Assembly (NCBI RefSeq): GCF_001428605.1
Contig: NZ_LMID01000013.1
Coordinates: forward strand, 101,345-165,344
Direction: 5' to 3'
DNA length: 64,000 nt
Origin: Sphingomonas sp. Root720
GTDB taxonomy: Bacteria > Pseudomonadota > Alphaproteobacteria > Sphingomonadales > Sphingomonadaceae
The notes under the pieces are model-generated. The model worked only from the letters and a program-made list of their open reading frames with translations, made no database searches and was not told where the DNA came from. Numbering within the stretch: the first letter of the stretch is position 1; every line of letters begins with the position of its first letter. The position numbers were made by a program, and so were the translations under genes. Below, piece by piece: positions 43,834 to 52,460 of this stretch.

Positions 43834-44742
43834 ATGAGACGGATTTCACTCTACCATCTCGAAACGCTGTTGTGGATCAGCCGCCTCGGCACGTTCGGCG
43901 CGGCGGCGGAACGGCTCAACACCACCCAGCCGGCGGTGTCGGCGCGTATCCGCGAACTGGAGAACCAGATCGGCTTCCGCCTGTTCGAGCGCGCCGGCCG
44001 CAACATGGCGCTGACCGTGCGCGGGCGCGAATTCGTGCGCGAATGCGAGCCGCTCTGGACGTCGATCGAGCGCACCTTCCTGCAATCGGGCCGGTTCGAG
44101 GGCGCATCGGGCATCGTCCGCATCGGCGCTGGGGAGATCGCGGCGGCGACCTGCCTGCCGCCGTTTTTCACCGGGCTGAAGACGGACATGCCGCGCGTGA
44201 CCTTCGAGGTCGAGATCGACCTGTCGCATGGCCTGCTCCAGAAACTGCTCGGCGCCAATTGCGACCTGATCTTCCTGGCCGGCCCGGTCGTCAGCCCCAA
44301 TATCGAGACCGCGCCGATCGGCTCGGTCGACCTGGTGTGGATCGCGAGCCCGACGCTGGACAAGGCGCAGGGCCTGGACGGCCCCTCCCCCGCCCTCTGG
44401 CTGCTCCACCGTCATTCGCCGATTCACGGCGTCGCGCGAGCGAGCCTCGAGGCAGCCGGGCACGGCGATGCGACGATCAACAGCTGCAACAATGTCCGCT
44501 CGCTGATCGACATCGTGCTGGCGGGGGGCGGAATCAGCTTCGTGCCGGAGATCATGGTGCGCGACCATCTTCGGCGCGGCACCCTGGTCCGCCTGCGGCC
44601 CGAACTCGACCGCTCGATCCTCTTCCAGGCGGCGATCCGGGCGCAGGAACGCGATCCGCTGATCCGCGACATCTTCGGGCGCACGGCGGCGCTTCAGATC
44701 GCGGGCACCTCGGCACCCGTGGCGGGAACGTGCTCGCGATAA
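43834..44742 (+). CDS. LysR family regulator
   Basis: A 302-residue LysR protein. The helix-turn-helix (~1-62) reads LETLLWISRLGTFGAAAERL then LNTTQPAVSARIRELENQIG, and a periplasmic-binding-protein-like effector domain spans ~92-290. It is divergent from scoA across an AT-rich 88-base gap, its likely target. The 3' end overlaps the end of the convergent cobA gene by 49 bases. Confidence 0.88.
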   Translation: MRRISLYHLETLLWISRLGTFGAAAERLNTTQPAVSARIRELENQIGFRLFERAGRNMALTVRGREFVRECEPLWTSIERTFLQSGRFEGASGIVRIGAGEIAAATCLPPFFTGLKTDMPRVTFEVEIDLSHGLLQKLLGANCDLIFLAGPVVSPNIETAPIGSVDLVWIASPTLDKAQGLDGPSPALWLLHRHSPIHGVARASLEAAGHGDATINSCNNVRSLIDIVLAGGGISFVPEIMVRDHLRRGTLVRLRPELDRSILFQAAIRAQERDPLIRDIFGRTAALQIAGTSAPVAGTCSR

Positions 44743-45479
44743 TCGTCGCCGACGGCCTCGCCGATCAGCAGCAGCGCGGGATCATTGGCACCGATCGTCT
44801 CGACCAGGAAGGACAGCGACGACAGGCGGCCCCGGATAATCCGCTCGTCGGGGCAGGAGACGTTCGCCAGCACCATCACCGGGGTCGCCGGATCGCGCCC
44901 CGCGCCGATCAGCCGGCGCGCGATCTCGGGTGCAGCGGCGCGCCCCATATAGACGGCGAGCGTGCCGTCGCGCCCCGCCAGCGCCGTCCAGTCGAGGTCG
45001 AGCGCCTCCCCCGCCCGTGCATGCGCGGTGACGAAGGTGAGGCTGCGCGCCAGCCCCCGCAGGGTGAGCGAGATGCGCGCGGCCGCCGCCGCCGCGCTCG
45101 CCGCCGTGATACCCGGGCAGATATCGACGCGAATGCCATGCTCCGCGAGATGGCCGACCTCCTCCATCGAGCGGCCGAAGATCGACGGATCGCCGCCCTT
45201 GAGCCGCACCACCCGGCGCCCGGCAAGGGCGGCCGCGAGCAGCAGGTCGTTGATCGTCTCCTGCGCCTTCGAATGCCGGCCCGAGCGCTTGCCGACGCTG
45301 ACCCGCTCGACATGGCCAGGGATGAGCGCCAGCACCCCCGCCCCCACCAGCGCATCGTGGAAGACGATGTCGGCGGCGGCGAGCAGCCGCTCGGCCTTGC
45401 GGGTCAGCAGATCGGGATCGCCGGGCCCGGCGCCGACCAGCCAGACGCTGCCCGGGGCGATCGTCTCATTCGGCGGCAT
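44694..45479 (-). CDS. cobA: Uroporphyrinogen-III C-methyltransferase (siroheme branch)
   Basis: A 261-residue SUMT: VWLVGAGPGDPDLLTRKAER (~12-31), the signature RVVRLKGGDPSIFGR (~84-98), and CPGITAASAAAAAARISLTLRG (shown in part). It makes precorrin-2 for siroheme, the cofactor of NirB. It is the last gene of the nitrate operon; its start overlaps the nasA stop by 14 bases and its end overlaps the LysR gene. Confidence 0.92.
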   Translation of the reverse strand: MPPNETIAPGSVWLVGAGPGDPDLLTRKAERLLAAADIVFHDALVGAGVLALIPGHVERVSVGKRSGRHSKAQETINDLLLAAALAGRRVVRLKGGDPSIFGRSMEEVGHLAEHGIRVDICPGITAASAAAAAARISLTLRGLARSLTFVTAHARAGEALDLDWTALAGRDGTLAVYMGRAAAPEIARRLIGAGRDPATPVMVLANVSCPDERIIRGRLSSLSFLVETIGANDPALLLIGEAVGDDYREHVPATGAEVPAI

Positions 45480-48093
45480 GGATCTTCTCCCTGGAACAGG
45501 CCGCATCGGCGAGGAGCCTGGCAAGCGCGGGCCGACAGGACCCGCAATTGGTGCCGGCGCCCAGCGCCTGGCCGATCGCCGCGACATCGACCAGCTGGCG
45601 CTCGGCGATCGCCGCGACGATCGTTTTCATCCCGACATCGAAGCAGGAACAGACGATCGCCCCGCGATCGAGCGCCACCCCCGGCGCGCGCCCGGCGAGG
45701 AGGGTCGGTGCAACCTGGGGCGCTTCGAGCTGAGCGATCAGCCAGTCGCGCGAAGGAAGTTCCCCCGTGCGAGTCAGGAACAGCACCGCCGCGAGCCGAT
45801 CGTCGCGGATCACCGCGATCCGCCGGGTCCCGCGCGCCGGGTCGACCGCCTCGATCCGGTCGCCGGCGGGCAGGAAGGCGTCGATGGTCTTATCCTCGCC
45901 GATCCCGGCAAGCTCGTAGAGCGACCCGCCGGTGACGGTGATGCGGGTCGCCCAGAGGCAATCGGGCAGCCCGCCGATACCGGCTTCCCCGCGCAGGATC
46001 AGGAAGGCGCGCCATTCGATCGCGACCTTTTCGAGCCGCGCAGGCGTCGACTTGAAGCCCGGCTGGCCCGAATGCGGATCGGTCAGCGGGCGCGGCAGCA
46101 GGCCGGCACGGCCGCCGGTCGACTGGCGATCGGTCCAGTGGATCGGGGCGAAGACCTCGCCGCGTCGCTGCGCCTCGCTGGTTGCCACGCGGAACAGGCT
46201 CTCGCCCTGCGGGGTCGCGACGCGGGCGATGTCGCCATCGTCGAGGCCGAGCCGCTCGGCGTCATAAGGATTGATCTCGACCAGCGGCTCCTCGCGGTGG
46301 CGGGCAAGCTTCGGCGACAGGCCGGTGCGGGTCATCGTATGCCACTGGTCCCGATAGCGGCCGGTATTGAGCGTCAGTGGCCAGCCCCGAAGCGGCTCGG
46401 CGATCACCGCCTGCACCACCGAGACGAGCCGCGCCTTCCCGTCCGGCGTCGGGAAACGGCCATCGGCGAAGGGCCGCTCAAGCCAGCGCCACGGCTCCAT
46501 CCCGGCATAGGCCGGGTTGCCGATCGCGGCATGGCGGGCGATGTCGAACAGCCGCGTGCCCCGGTTCTCATAGGCCGAAAGCCGGGCATGTTCGCGATAG
46601 ATGTCGGCCGGCCGTTCATAGTTGAAGGCGCTGGCCCAGCCCATCCGCCGGGCGACCTCCGCCATGATCCACCAGTCGGGCCTCGCCTCGCCCGGGAGCG
46701 GCAGCATCGGCCGCTGGCGGCTGATCCGCCGCTCGCTGTTGGTGACGGTGCCGTCCTTCTCTCCCCAGGCCGCGGCGGGCAGGCGGACATGGGCGAAGCG
46801 CGCGCTGTCGGTATCGGCGACGACATCGGAAACCACCACGAAGGGGCAGGCCGCAAGCGCCTCGCGAACCCGCCCGGCATCAGGCATGCTCACCGCGGGG
46901 TTGGTCGCCATGATCCAGATCGCCTTGATCCGCCCTTCCCCGACCGCGCGGAACATGTCGACCGCCTTCAGGCCGGGCCGGTTCGCCATGCGCGGCGCCG
47001 ACCAGAAGCGGCCGACCCGCGCGACGGTGTCGGGCGCGAAATCCATGTGCGCGGCCAGCGTCGAGGCGAGACCGCCGACCTCGCGCCCGCCCATCGCATT
47101 GGGCTGGCCGGTGATCGAGAAGGGCGCGGCACCCGGCTTGCCGATCCGGCCGGTGGCGAGGTGGACGTTGACGATCGCGTTGACCTGGTCGGTGCCCCGC
47201 AGCGCCTGGTTGATGCCTTGGCTGAACAGGGTGAGGGTGCGGGGATTGGCCGCGAACAGATCGTAGAAGCGCAGCAGTTGCTCCGGCGCGACGTCGCAGG
47301 TCTTCGCCACCGACCAGAGATCGCTGCCCTGTCCGATCATGTCCCAGAAGCCCTGCGGCACCGAGACGCTGGCGTCGAGAAAGGCCTCGTCGACCAGCCC
47401 GGCGCGCAGGCAGTGGAACAGCAGGCCGTTCATCAGCGCGACGTCGCTGCCGGGGCGTATCGGCAGGTGCAGGTCGGCATCCTCGCAGGTCTCGGTCCGG
47501 CGCGGGTCGATCACCACCAGCCTGGCGCCGCGCGCCGCGCGGGTCGCCTGGATGCGCTGATAGACGATCGGATGGCACCAGGCCGTGTTCGACCCGACCA
47601 GCACGAACAGGTCGGCCTCGTCGAGATCGTCATAGCTGGCGGAGACGATATCCTCGCCAAACGCCCGGACATGGCCGGCGACCGCGCTCGACATGCACAG
47701 CCTCGAATTGGTGTCGATGTTGGCCGAGCCGATGAAGCCCTTCATCAGTTTGTTGGCGACATAATAATCCTCGGTCAGAAGCTGGCCCGAGACGTAGAAG
47801 GCGACGCTGTCGGGCCCATGCCGCGCGATCGTCTCCTGGAAGCGCCGGGCGACGAGGTCGAGCGCCTTGTCCCACCCCGCCCGCTTCTCGCCGATCATCG
47901 GATGGAGCAGCCGCCCCGACAGGCCGACCGTCTCGCCGAGCTGGGTGCCCTTCGAGCAGAGCCGGCCGCGATTGGCGGGGTGATCGGGATCGCCCGCGAT
48001 CGCGACGGTGCGATCGCCGGTCCGCGCCGCCAGCACGCCGCAGCCGACGCCGCAATAGGGGCAGGTCGTTCGGACCGGCACCGCCTCGGTCAT
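45466..48093 (-). CDS. nasA: Assimilatory nitrate reductase catalytic subunit with C-terminal BFD domain
   Basis: An 875-residue molybdopterin enzyme. The N-terminal [4Fe-4S] site is CPYCGVGCGV (~11-20) plus the later GRLCSKGTQLGE (Cys ~46); the body carries the bis-MGD signatures (SNIDTNSRLCMSSA shape, GSNTAWCHP, SQGINQALRGTDQ). The C-terminus holds a BFD-type [2Fe-2S] segment (IVCSCFDVG, then GTNCGSCRPAL, ~788-835), typical of NasA forms taking electrons from NAD(P)H partners or ferredoxin. It reduces nitrate to nitrite in the cytoplasm. It starts 13 bases after nirD. Confidence 0.95.
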   Translation of the reverse strand: MTEAVPVRTTCPYCGVGCGVLAARTGDRTVAIAGDPDHPANRGRLCSKGTQLGETVGLSGRLLHPMIGEKRAGWDKALDLVARRFQETIARHGPDSVAFYVSGQLLTEDYYVANKLMKGFIGSANIDTNSRLCMSSAVAGHVRAFGEDIVSASYDDLDEADLFVLVGSNTAWCHPIVYQRIQATRAARGARLVVIDPRRTETCEDADLHLPIRPGSDVALMNGLLFHCLRAGLVDEAFLDASVSVPQGFWDMIGQGSDLWSVAKTCDVAPEQLLRFYDLFAANPRTLTLFSQGINQALRGTDQVNAIVNVHLATGRIGKPGAAPFSITGQPNAMGGREVGGLASTLAAHMDFAPDTVARVGRFWSAPRMANRPGLKAVDMFRAVGEGRIKAIWIMATNPAVSMPDAGRVREALAACPFVVVSDVVADTDSARFAHVRLPAAAWGEKDGTVTNSERRISRQRPMLPLPGEARPDWWIMAEVARRMGWASAFNYERPADIYREHARLSAYENRGTRLFDIARHAAIGNPAYAGMEPWRWLERPFADGRFPTPDGKARLVSVVQAVIAEPLRGWPLTLNTGRYRDQWHTMTRTGLSPKLARHREEPLVEINPYDAERLGLDDGDIARVATPQGESLFRVATSEAQRRGEVFAPIHWTDRQSTGGRAGLLPRPLTDPHSGQPGFKSTPARLEKVAIEWRAFLILRGEAGIGGLPDCLWATRITVTGGSLYELAGIGEDKTIDAFLPAGDRIEAVDPARGTRRIAVIRDDRLAAVLFLTRTGELPSRDWLIAQLEAPQVAPTLLAGRAPGVALDRGAIVCSCFDVGMKTIVAAIAERQLVDVAAIGQALGAGTNCGSCRPALARLLADAACSREKIHAAE

Positions 48094-48106
48094 GCCGCCG
48101 CGCCGA

Positions 48107-48460
48107 TCATGCCGCGGCCAGCGTCGTCAGCATCGCGATGCGCGAGATCAGCACCCGGCCTGCGTCGACCCGCACCGGGATGGTGGGCACGCAGCCCTCG
48201 TCCTCGCCGAGCGCCTCGCCGGTCGCCAGCGAGATGCGCCAGTTGTGCAGCGGGCAGGCCACGGCGTCGCCATGGACGATGCCCTGGCTGAGCGGTCCCT
48301 GCTTGTGCGGGCAGCGGTTGACCAGCGCATAGACCTTGCCGCCACTGGTGTGGAATATCGCGATCTCCTCGCCCCCTGCCCCCATCTTGATCGTGCGCGC
48401 GCCGCGCAGCGGGATCTCGCCGAGCGCGCCGACATCGATCCAGTCTCCGGTCATCATCAT
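48107..48460 (-). CDS. nirD: Nitrite reductase small subunit
   Basis: A 117-residue Rieske-type protein: CPHKQGPLSQG (~52-62) and CPLHNWRISLATG (~71-83) hold the two Cys and two His pairs. It partners NirB in NADH-dependent nitrite reduction to ammonia. The start is one of three tandem ATGs, two bases after the nirB stop; GGAGTG lies just before. Confidence 0.93.
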   Translation of the reverse strand: MMMTGDWIDVGALGEIPLRGARTIKMGAGGEEIAIFHTSGGKVYALVNRCPHKQGPLSQGIVHGDAVACPLHNWRISLATGEALGEDEGCVPTIPVRVDAGRVLISRIAMLTTLAAA

Positions 48461-48462
48461 GG

Positions 48463-50973
48463 TCACTCCGCAGCCAGCAGTTGGACGGGGCGGAACTCGC
48501 CCAGATGCGCATGCTGCTCGCGATCGGCGCCGCCGGCGCGCGCGGCCCAGGGATCGTCCTGCGAGAAGCTCTGCGAGAAGAGGAAGCGCGCGGTCAGCGC
48601 CTCGCGGCCGACCTCGTCGTCGACGATCCGGCGGCGGACATAGTCGATGCCGACCCGCTCTATCCACGGCGCGGTACGTTCCAGATACCAGGCATCCTCG
48701 CGGTAGAGCTGGATGAAGGCCGCACAGTGATCGAGCGCCTGCTGTTCGGTCGAAACCTTGCAGAGGAAATCGGTCGCGCGGACCTTGATGCCGCCATTGC
48801 CGCCGACATGCAGTTCATAACCCGAGTCCACGCAGACGATGCCGAAGTCCTTGATCGTCGCCTCGGCGCAATTGCGCGGGCAGCCCGACACCGCGATCTT
48901 GAACTTGTGCGGCATCCACGAGCCCCAGCTCATCTTCTCCGCCTGGACGCCGAGCCCGGTCGAGTCCTGGGTGCCGAAGCGGCACCATTCGGAACCGACG
49001 CAGGTCTTCACCGTGCGCAGCGCCTTCCCGTAGGCATGGCCCGACACCATCCCGGCGGCGTTGAGATCGGCCCAGACCGCGGGCAGGTCCTCCTTCCTTA
49101 TCCCGAAGATGTCGAGCCGCTGGCCGCCGGTCACCTTGACCATCGGCGCGTTGTACTTCTCCACCACGTCGGCGATCGCGCGCAGCTCGCGCGGGTTGGT
49201 CAGCCCGCCCCACATGCGCGGCACCACCGAATAGGTGCCGTCCTTCTGGATGTTGGCGTGGAGGCGTTCGTTGACGAAGCGGCTCTGCTGGTCGTCGACA
49301 TAGGCGCCGGGCCAGGCGCAGAGCAGGTAATAGTTGAGCGCCGGGCGACAGGAGGAGCAGCCGTCGGGGGTCGTCCAGTGCAGCTTCTGCATCACCTCGG
49401 GGATCGAGCGCAGCTCCTGCGCGACGATCTCCCGGCGGACGTCGTCATGGGTGAAGCTGCTGCACTTGCAGATCGTCTTCGGTCCGGCTTCCACCGCGTC
49501 GCCCAGCGCGAGCGCGAGAAGCTTCTCGACGAGGCCGGTGCAGGACCCGCAGCTCGCCGACGCCTTGCAGGTCGCCCGCACCGCATCGAGGCTGCACGCC
49601 CCCGCCTGGATCGAGGCGACCACCTTGCCCTTGCTGACGCCGTTGCAGCCGCAGATCTCGGCATCGTCCGAGAGCGCCGCAACGGCCGCCTTAGGGTCCG
49701 CCTGCCCCCCTCCCTGGGCGAAGGCCTGTCCGAAGATGATGACGTCGCGGATCGGGGCGACATCCTCGCCCTTCCTCAGCAGGTCGAAATACCAGCCGCC
49801 GTCGGCGGTATCGCCATAGAGCACCGCGCCGACCACCCGGTCCTCGCGCAGTACCACCCGCTTGTAGACCCCGCGCGCCGCATCGCGCAGGACGATGTCC
49901 TCGGCACCGTCGCCGCCGGCGAAATCGCCCGCCGAGAAGACGTCGATCCCGGAGACCTTGAGTTTGGTCGAAGTGACCGAGCCGCGATAGCCGGTCGGCT
50001 GCGCGACGAGCCCGTCGGCCAGCGCGCGGCACATCTCCCACAGTGGCGCGACGAGGCCGTAGACCTGCCCGTCATGTTCGATGCATTCGCCGACCGCGAG
50101 GATTGCCGGATCGCTGGTCACCATATGGTCGTCGACCTGGACGCCGCGCCCGACCGCCAGCCCTGCCGCGCGCGCCAGCGCGGTCGAGGGGCGGATGCCG
50201 ACCGCCATCACCACGAGGCTGGCGGGAATGGTCCGGCCGTCCTTCAGCTTCACGCCCTCGACCCTGCCGTCGCCCACGATCTCGGCGGTGTCGGCGCCGG
50301 TCAGGATGGTCTGGCCGCGCGCCTCCAATTCGGTCTTCAGCAGCCAGCCGGCGGCCTCGTCGAGCTGCCGTTCCATCAGGGTCGGCATCAGGTGGATCAC
50401 CGTCACCTTCATCCCGCGCAGGGTCAGGCCGTGCGCGGCTTCGAGGCCGAGCAGGCCGCCGCCGATCACCACCGCGTCGCCGCCCTTGCCGGCCGCGGCC
50501 AGCATCGCGTCGACATCCTTCATGTCGCGGAAGCTGACAACGCCGGGGAGATCCCTGCCAGGCACCGGGATGATGAAGGGATCGGAACCGGTCGCGATCA
50601 GCAGCCGGTCATAGCCGACCGTCCGGCCGCTTTCGGACGTCACCGTCCGGGCCGCACGGTCGATTGCCGCCACCGGGTCCCCGGCGACCAGCTCGATACC
50701 GTTGTCGGCATACCAGGCGGCATCGTTGATCACGATCTCGGCGAAGCTCTTTTCGCCCGCGAGCAGCGGCGAGAGCATGATGCGGTTGTAGTTCACATGT
50801 GGCTCGGCGCCGAAGATGGTGATGCGGAACCGGCCCGGGTCCCGCGCCAGTATCTCCTCGACCGCGCGGCAACCCGCCATCCCGTTGCCGATGACGACGA
50901 GGCGCTGCACATCGCCTCGCCTCGGGCCATCGTCGCGTTCGTCGGGGCCGATGCCCGTGCCTTGGAAATCCAT
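48463..50973 (-). CDS. nirB: NAD(P)H nitrite reductase large subunit
   Basis: An 836-residue protein. An N-terminal FAD/NAD domain has VVIGNGMAGCRAVEEIL (~26-42) and a second GGGLLGLEAAHGLTL (~165); a BFD-like [2Fe-2S] region has ICGCNGVSKGKV (~423); and a C-terminal siroheme/[4Fe-4S] reductase carries GSEWCRFGTQDSTGLG and the cluster loop SGCPRNCAEA (~665-720). It makes ammonia from nitrite. The ATG at 50973 is preceded by a leader with two hairpins and a terminator, so NasT control is expected. Confidence 0.95.
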   Translation of the reverse strand: MDFQGTGIGPDERDDGPRRGDVQRLVVIGNGMAGCRAVEEILARDPGRFRITIFGAEPHVNYNRIMLSPLLAGEKSFAEIVINDAAWYADNGIELVAGDPVAAIDRAARTVTSESGRTVGYDRLLIATGSDPFIIPVPGRDLPGVVSFRDMKDVDAMLAAAGKGGDAVVIGGGLLGLEAAHGLTLRGMKVTVIHLMPTLMERQLDEAAGWLLKTELEARGQTILTGADTAEIVGDGRVEGVKLKDGRTIPASLVVMAVGIRPSTALARAAGLAVGRGVQVDDHMVTSDPAILAVGECIEHDGQVYGLVAPLWEMCRALADGLVAQPTGYRGSVTSTKLKVSGIDVFSAGDFAGGDGAEDIVLRDAARGVYKRVVLREDRVVGAVLYGDTADGGWYFDLLRKGEDVAPIRDVIIFGQAFAQGGGQADPKAAVAALSDDAEICGCNGVSKGKVVASIQAGACSLDAVRATCKASASCGSCTGLVEKLLALALGDAVEAGPKTICKCSSFTHDDVRREIVAQELRSIPEVMQKLHWTTPDGCSSCRPALNYYLLCAWPGAYVDDQQSRFVNERLHANIQKDGTYSVVPRMWGGLTNPRELRAIADVVEKYNAPMVKVTGGQRLDIFGIRKEDLPAVWADLNAAGMVSGHAYGKALRTVKTCVGSEWCRFGTQDSTGLGVQAEKMSWGSWMPHKFKIAVSGCPRNCAEATIKDFGIVCVDSGYELHVGGNGGIKVRATDFLCKVSTEQQALDHCAAFIQLYREDAWYLERTAPWIERVGIDYVRRRIVDDEVGREALTARFLFSQSFSQDDPWAARAGGADREQHAHLGEFRPVQLLAAE

Positions 50974-51150
50974 CTTCAAGCTCCAGAAACTAAAAAGGCC
51001 GCCATGCGGACGCTGGAAATCCAGCGCCTGCATGGCGGCCTTGCCATCATCGTGAACCGGCGATCCGCCGGGGCGATGTGCCCGCGGCATCCGACCCTGG
51101 ATGCCGTGGACGATGTTCGATCGGACGACCTTGCCCGTTCGAAAGCGAGG
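50974..51150 (-). promoter_or_regulatory. NasT (ANTAR) antitermination leader of the nirB operon
   Basis: Read leftward, the leader has hairpin P1 (51143-51116; stem CGGGC/GTCCG extended by outer TCGA pairs, hexaloop AAGGTC), hairpin P2 (51106-51085; stem CGGCATCC/GGATGCCG, hexaloop AGGGTC) and a strong intrinsic terminator (51042-50995). Both hexaloops have A at position 1 and G at position 4, the rule reported for ANTAR-protein targets. NasT, encoded at 55114, is the expected reader: when bound it would block the terminator and let nirBD-nasA-cobA be made. Confidence 0.8.
50990..51042 (-). terminator. Attenuator hairpin before nirB
   Basis: Read leftward, AAGGCCGCCATGC pairs perfectly with GCATGGCGGCCTT (13 bases), enclosing a second stem CGCTGG/CCAGCG around ATTT, and is followed by TTTTTAG. 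It ends 16-17 bases before the nirB ATG, with a ribosome site between, so it can only be a conditional terminator. Confidence 0.85.
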
Positions 51151-51201
51151 ATGGCGCGAATCGCGCCGCCGCTCAAGTGGTTATTTTGCACTGCGGCATA
51201 G

Positions 51202-52407
51202 TCAGAAGGTCCAGTCCGCCTGCAGCCAGAATTTGTCGGTGTCGGCGGCGAAGCGCTTCGCCCGGTAATCGGCATAGCGAGCGCCGATGGTGGTGCGGCC
51301 GAGCTTCGCCGTGACCATCAGATCGAACTCGTCGCCATAATGGATATCGAGCCGATCGCTGTCGAAGCGGTGCCACGCCGCCTGGACCGACAGCAGGTCG
51401 AGCCCCGCCACCTTCTTCCAGCCATAGCCCGCCCCGGCATGGAGATCGCGGACGCCATTGGGCGGCGTGGTCAGGAATTTGTCGGCCCAGCCCTGGAATT
51501 TGAAGCCGGTCGCCAGTGGCGTCTGGAAACTGGTCAGCGCCGCGCCGTGGCTGGCGCCGAGTATCTCATAGCCGAGGTCGAGCTTGAGCGCGGCGATGTC
51601 GAGGGTCGCGTCGGCCAGATAATAGTCGGCGCGATAGTCGTTGGGATTGCGATGCCAGTCGCTCTGCCGGGCATAGCCCAGCTGGTAGGTCAGCTTGACC
51701 GTACGACCGAGCGGACGGCTCCCCGCGAGGCGCGCGCCATAGGTCTGGCTCGACAGCGCGAAGCCCTGCACCGCCGCCTCGTCCTGGTCGACGAGATAGG
51801 CGAAGCCGCTCAGCGTGCCGACCGGCGTGGCATAGCCAACGCTTGCAAAGACATTGTCGCCCGACACCGCCTGCTGTTTCGCGCCCCGCCCGTCGATCCC
51901 CCAGATGCTGCGCACCGACCAGGCATAGCTGACATCGACCTTCAGCCGGGGACGTGCGCTCCATTCGATCCGCAGCGCATCGAAGGTCTGGCCATTGTCG
52001 CGGAAGCCCACCGCGCCGACAAAACGCTCGTCGTCGATCGCGATGCGCTGGCGCCCGGCCGTGACCGCCAGGGCTTTGGTCTTGTAGCGAAGCTGCGCGC
52101 GGTACAGGCCGATCGACTGCGGATCGGCCACCAGCGGCCGGGTTGCGGCGCCGTGCAGCCCGTCGAAATAGGCATCGACCGCCGCCAGCGTGCCCTGACC
52201 CTCGACCAGCGCCGACCATGGCCCGCTGCCGGCCTGCAAGCCGCCACGCAGGCGCAGGGTCAGGGCGTCGGCCGTGTCGGCCAGGCCGTCCTGGTCGACA
52301 TGTTCGTGACGGATACGGGCATCGACCAGCGGCGTGAGGACGATGTCTCCGGCACAGGCCGGCCCTGCGGCGGCCAGCACGGCCGCCGTCGCTATGGTGT
52401 TCTTCAT
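51202..52407 (-). CDS. Outer membrane porin, alginate-export-domain type
   Basis: A 401-residue protein. The start at 52407 gives a clean signal peptide (MKNTIATAAVLAAAGPACAG). The mature part is a beta barrel with many alternating aromatic strands (RIRHEHVDQDG, YRAQLRYKTKALAV, GRQRIAIDDERFVGA) and ends in DWTF. It belongs to the AlgE-like alginate_export group. Its place between narK and nirB suggests passive nitrate or nitrite entry through the outer membrane. It lies 53 bases after narK and belongs to the same transcript. Confidence 0.82.
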   Translation of the reverse strand: MKNTIATAAVLAAAGPACAGDIVLTPLVDARIRHEHVDQDGLADTADALTLRLRGGLQAGSGPWSALVEGQGTLAAVDAYFDGLHGAATRPLVADPQSIGLYRAQLRYKTKALAVTAGRQRIAIDDERFVGAVGFRDNGQTFDALRIEWSARPRLKVDVSYAWSVRSIWGIDGRGAKQQAVSGDNVFASVGYATPVGTLSGFAYLVDQDEAAVQGFALSSQTYGARLAGSRPLGRTVKLTYQLGYARQSDWHRNPNDYRADYYLADATLDIAALKLDLGYEILGASHGAALTSFQTPLATGFKFQGWADKFLTTPPNGVRDLHAGAGYGWKKVAGLDLLSVQAAWHRFDSDRLDIHYGDEFDLMVTAKLGRTTIGARYADYRAKRFAADTDKFWLQADWTF

Positions 52408-52460
52408 GGAAAACCCCTTCGGATGCGGGCGCCGCCTCCCTGACGGCGCCCGATCGCCTG

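Noticed and set aside
44962-48291. A 1109-codon open frame on the plus strand
   Set aside because: It lies opposite cobA, nasA and nirD, has a shadow-like Arg/Pro/Asp-rich composition and no domains; it reflects the GC-rich codon pattern of the real genes.
48481-51201. A 906-codon plus-strand open frame
   Set aside because: It is fully antisense to nirB and its leader and has no recognisable motifs or ribosome site.
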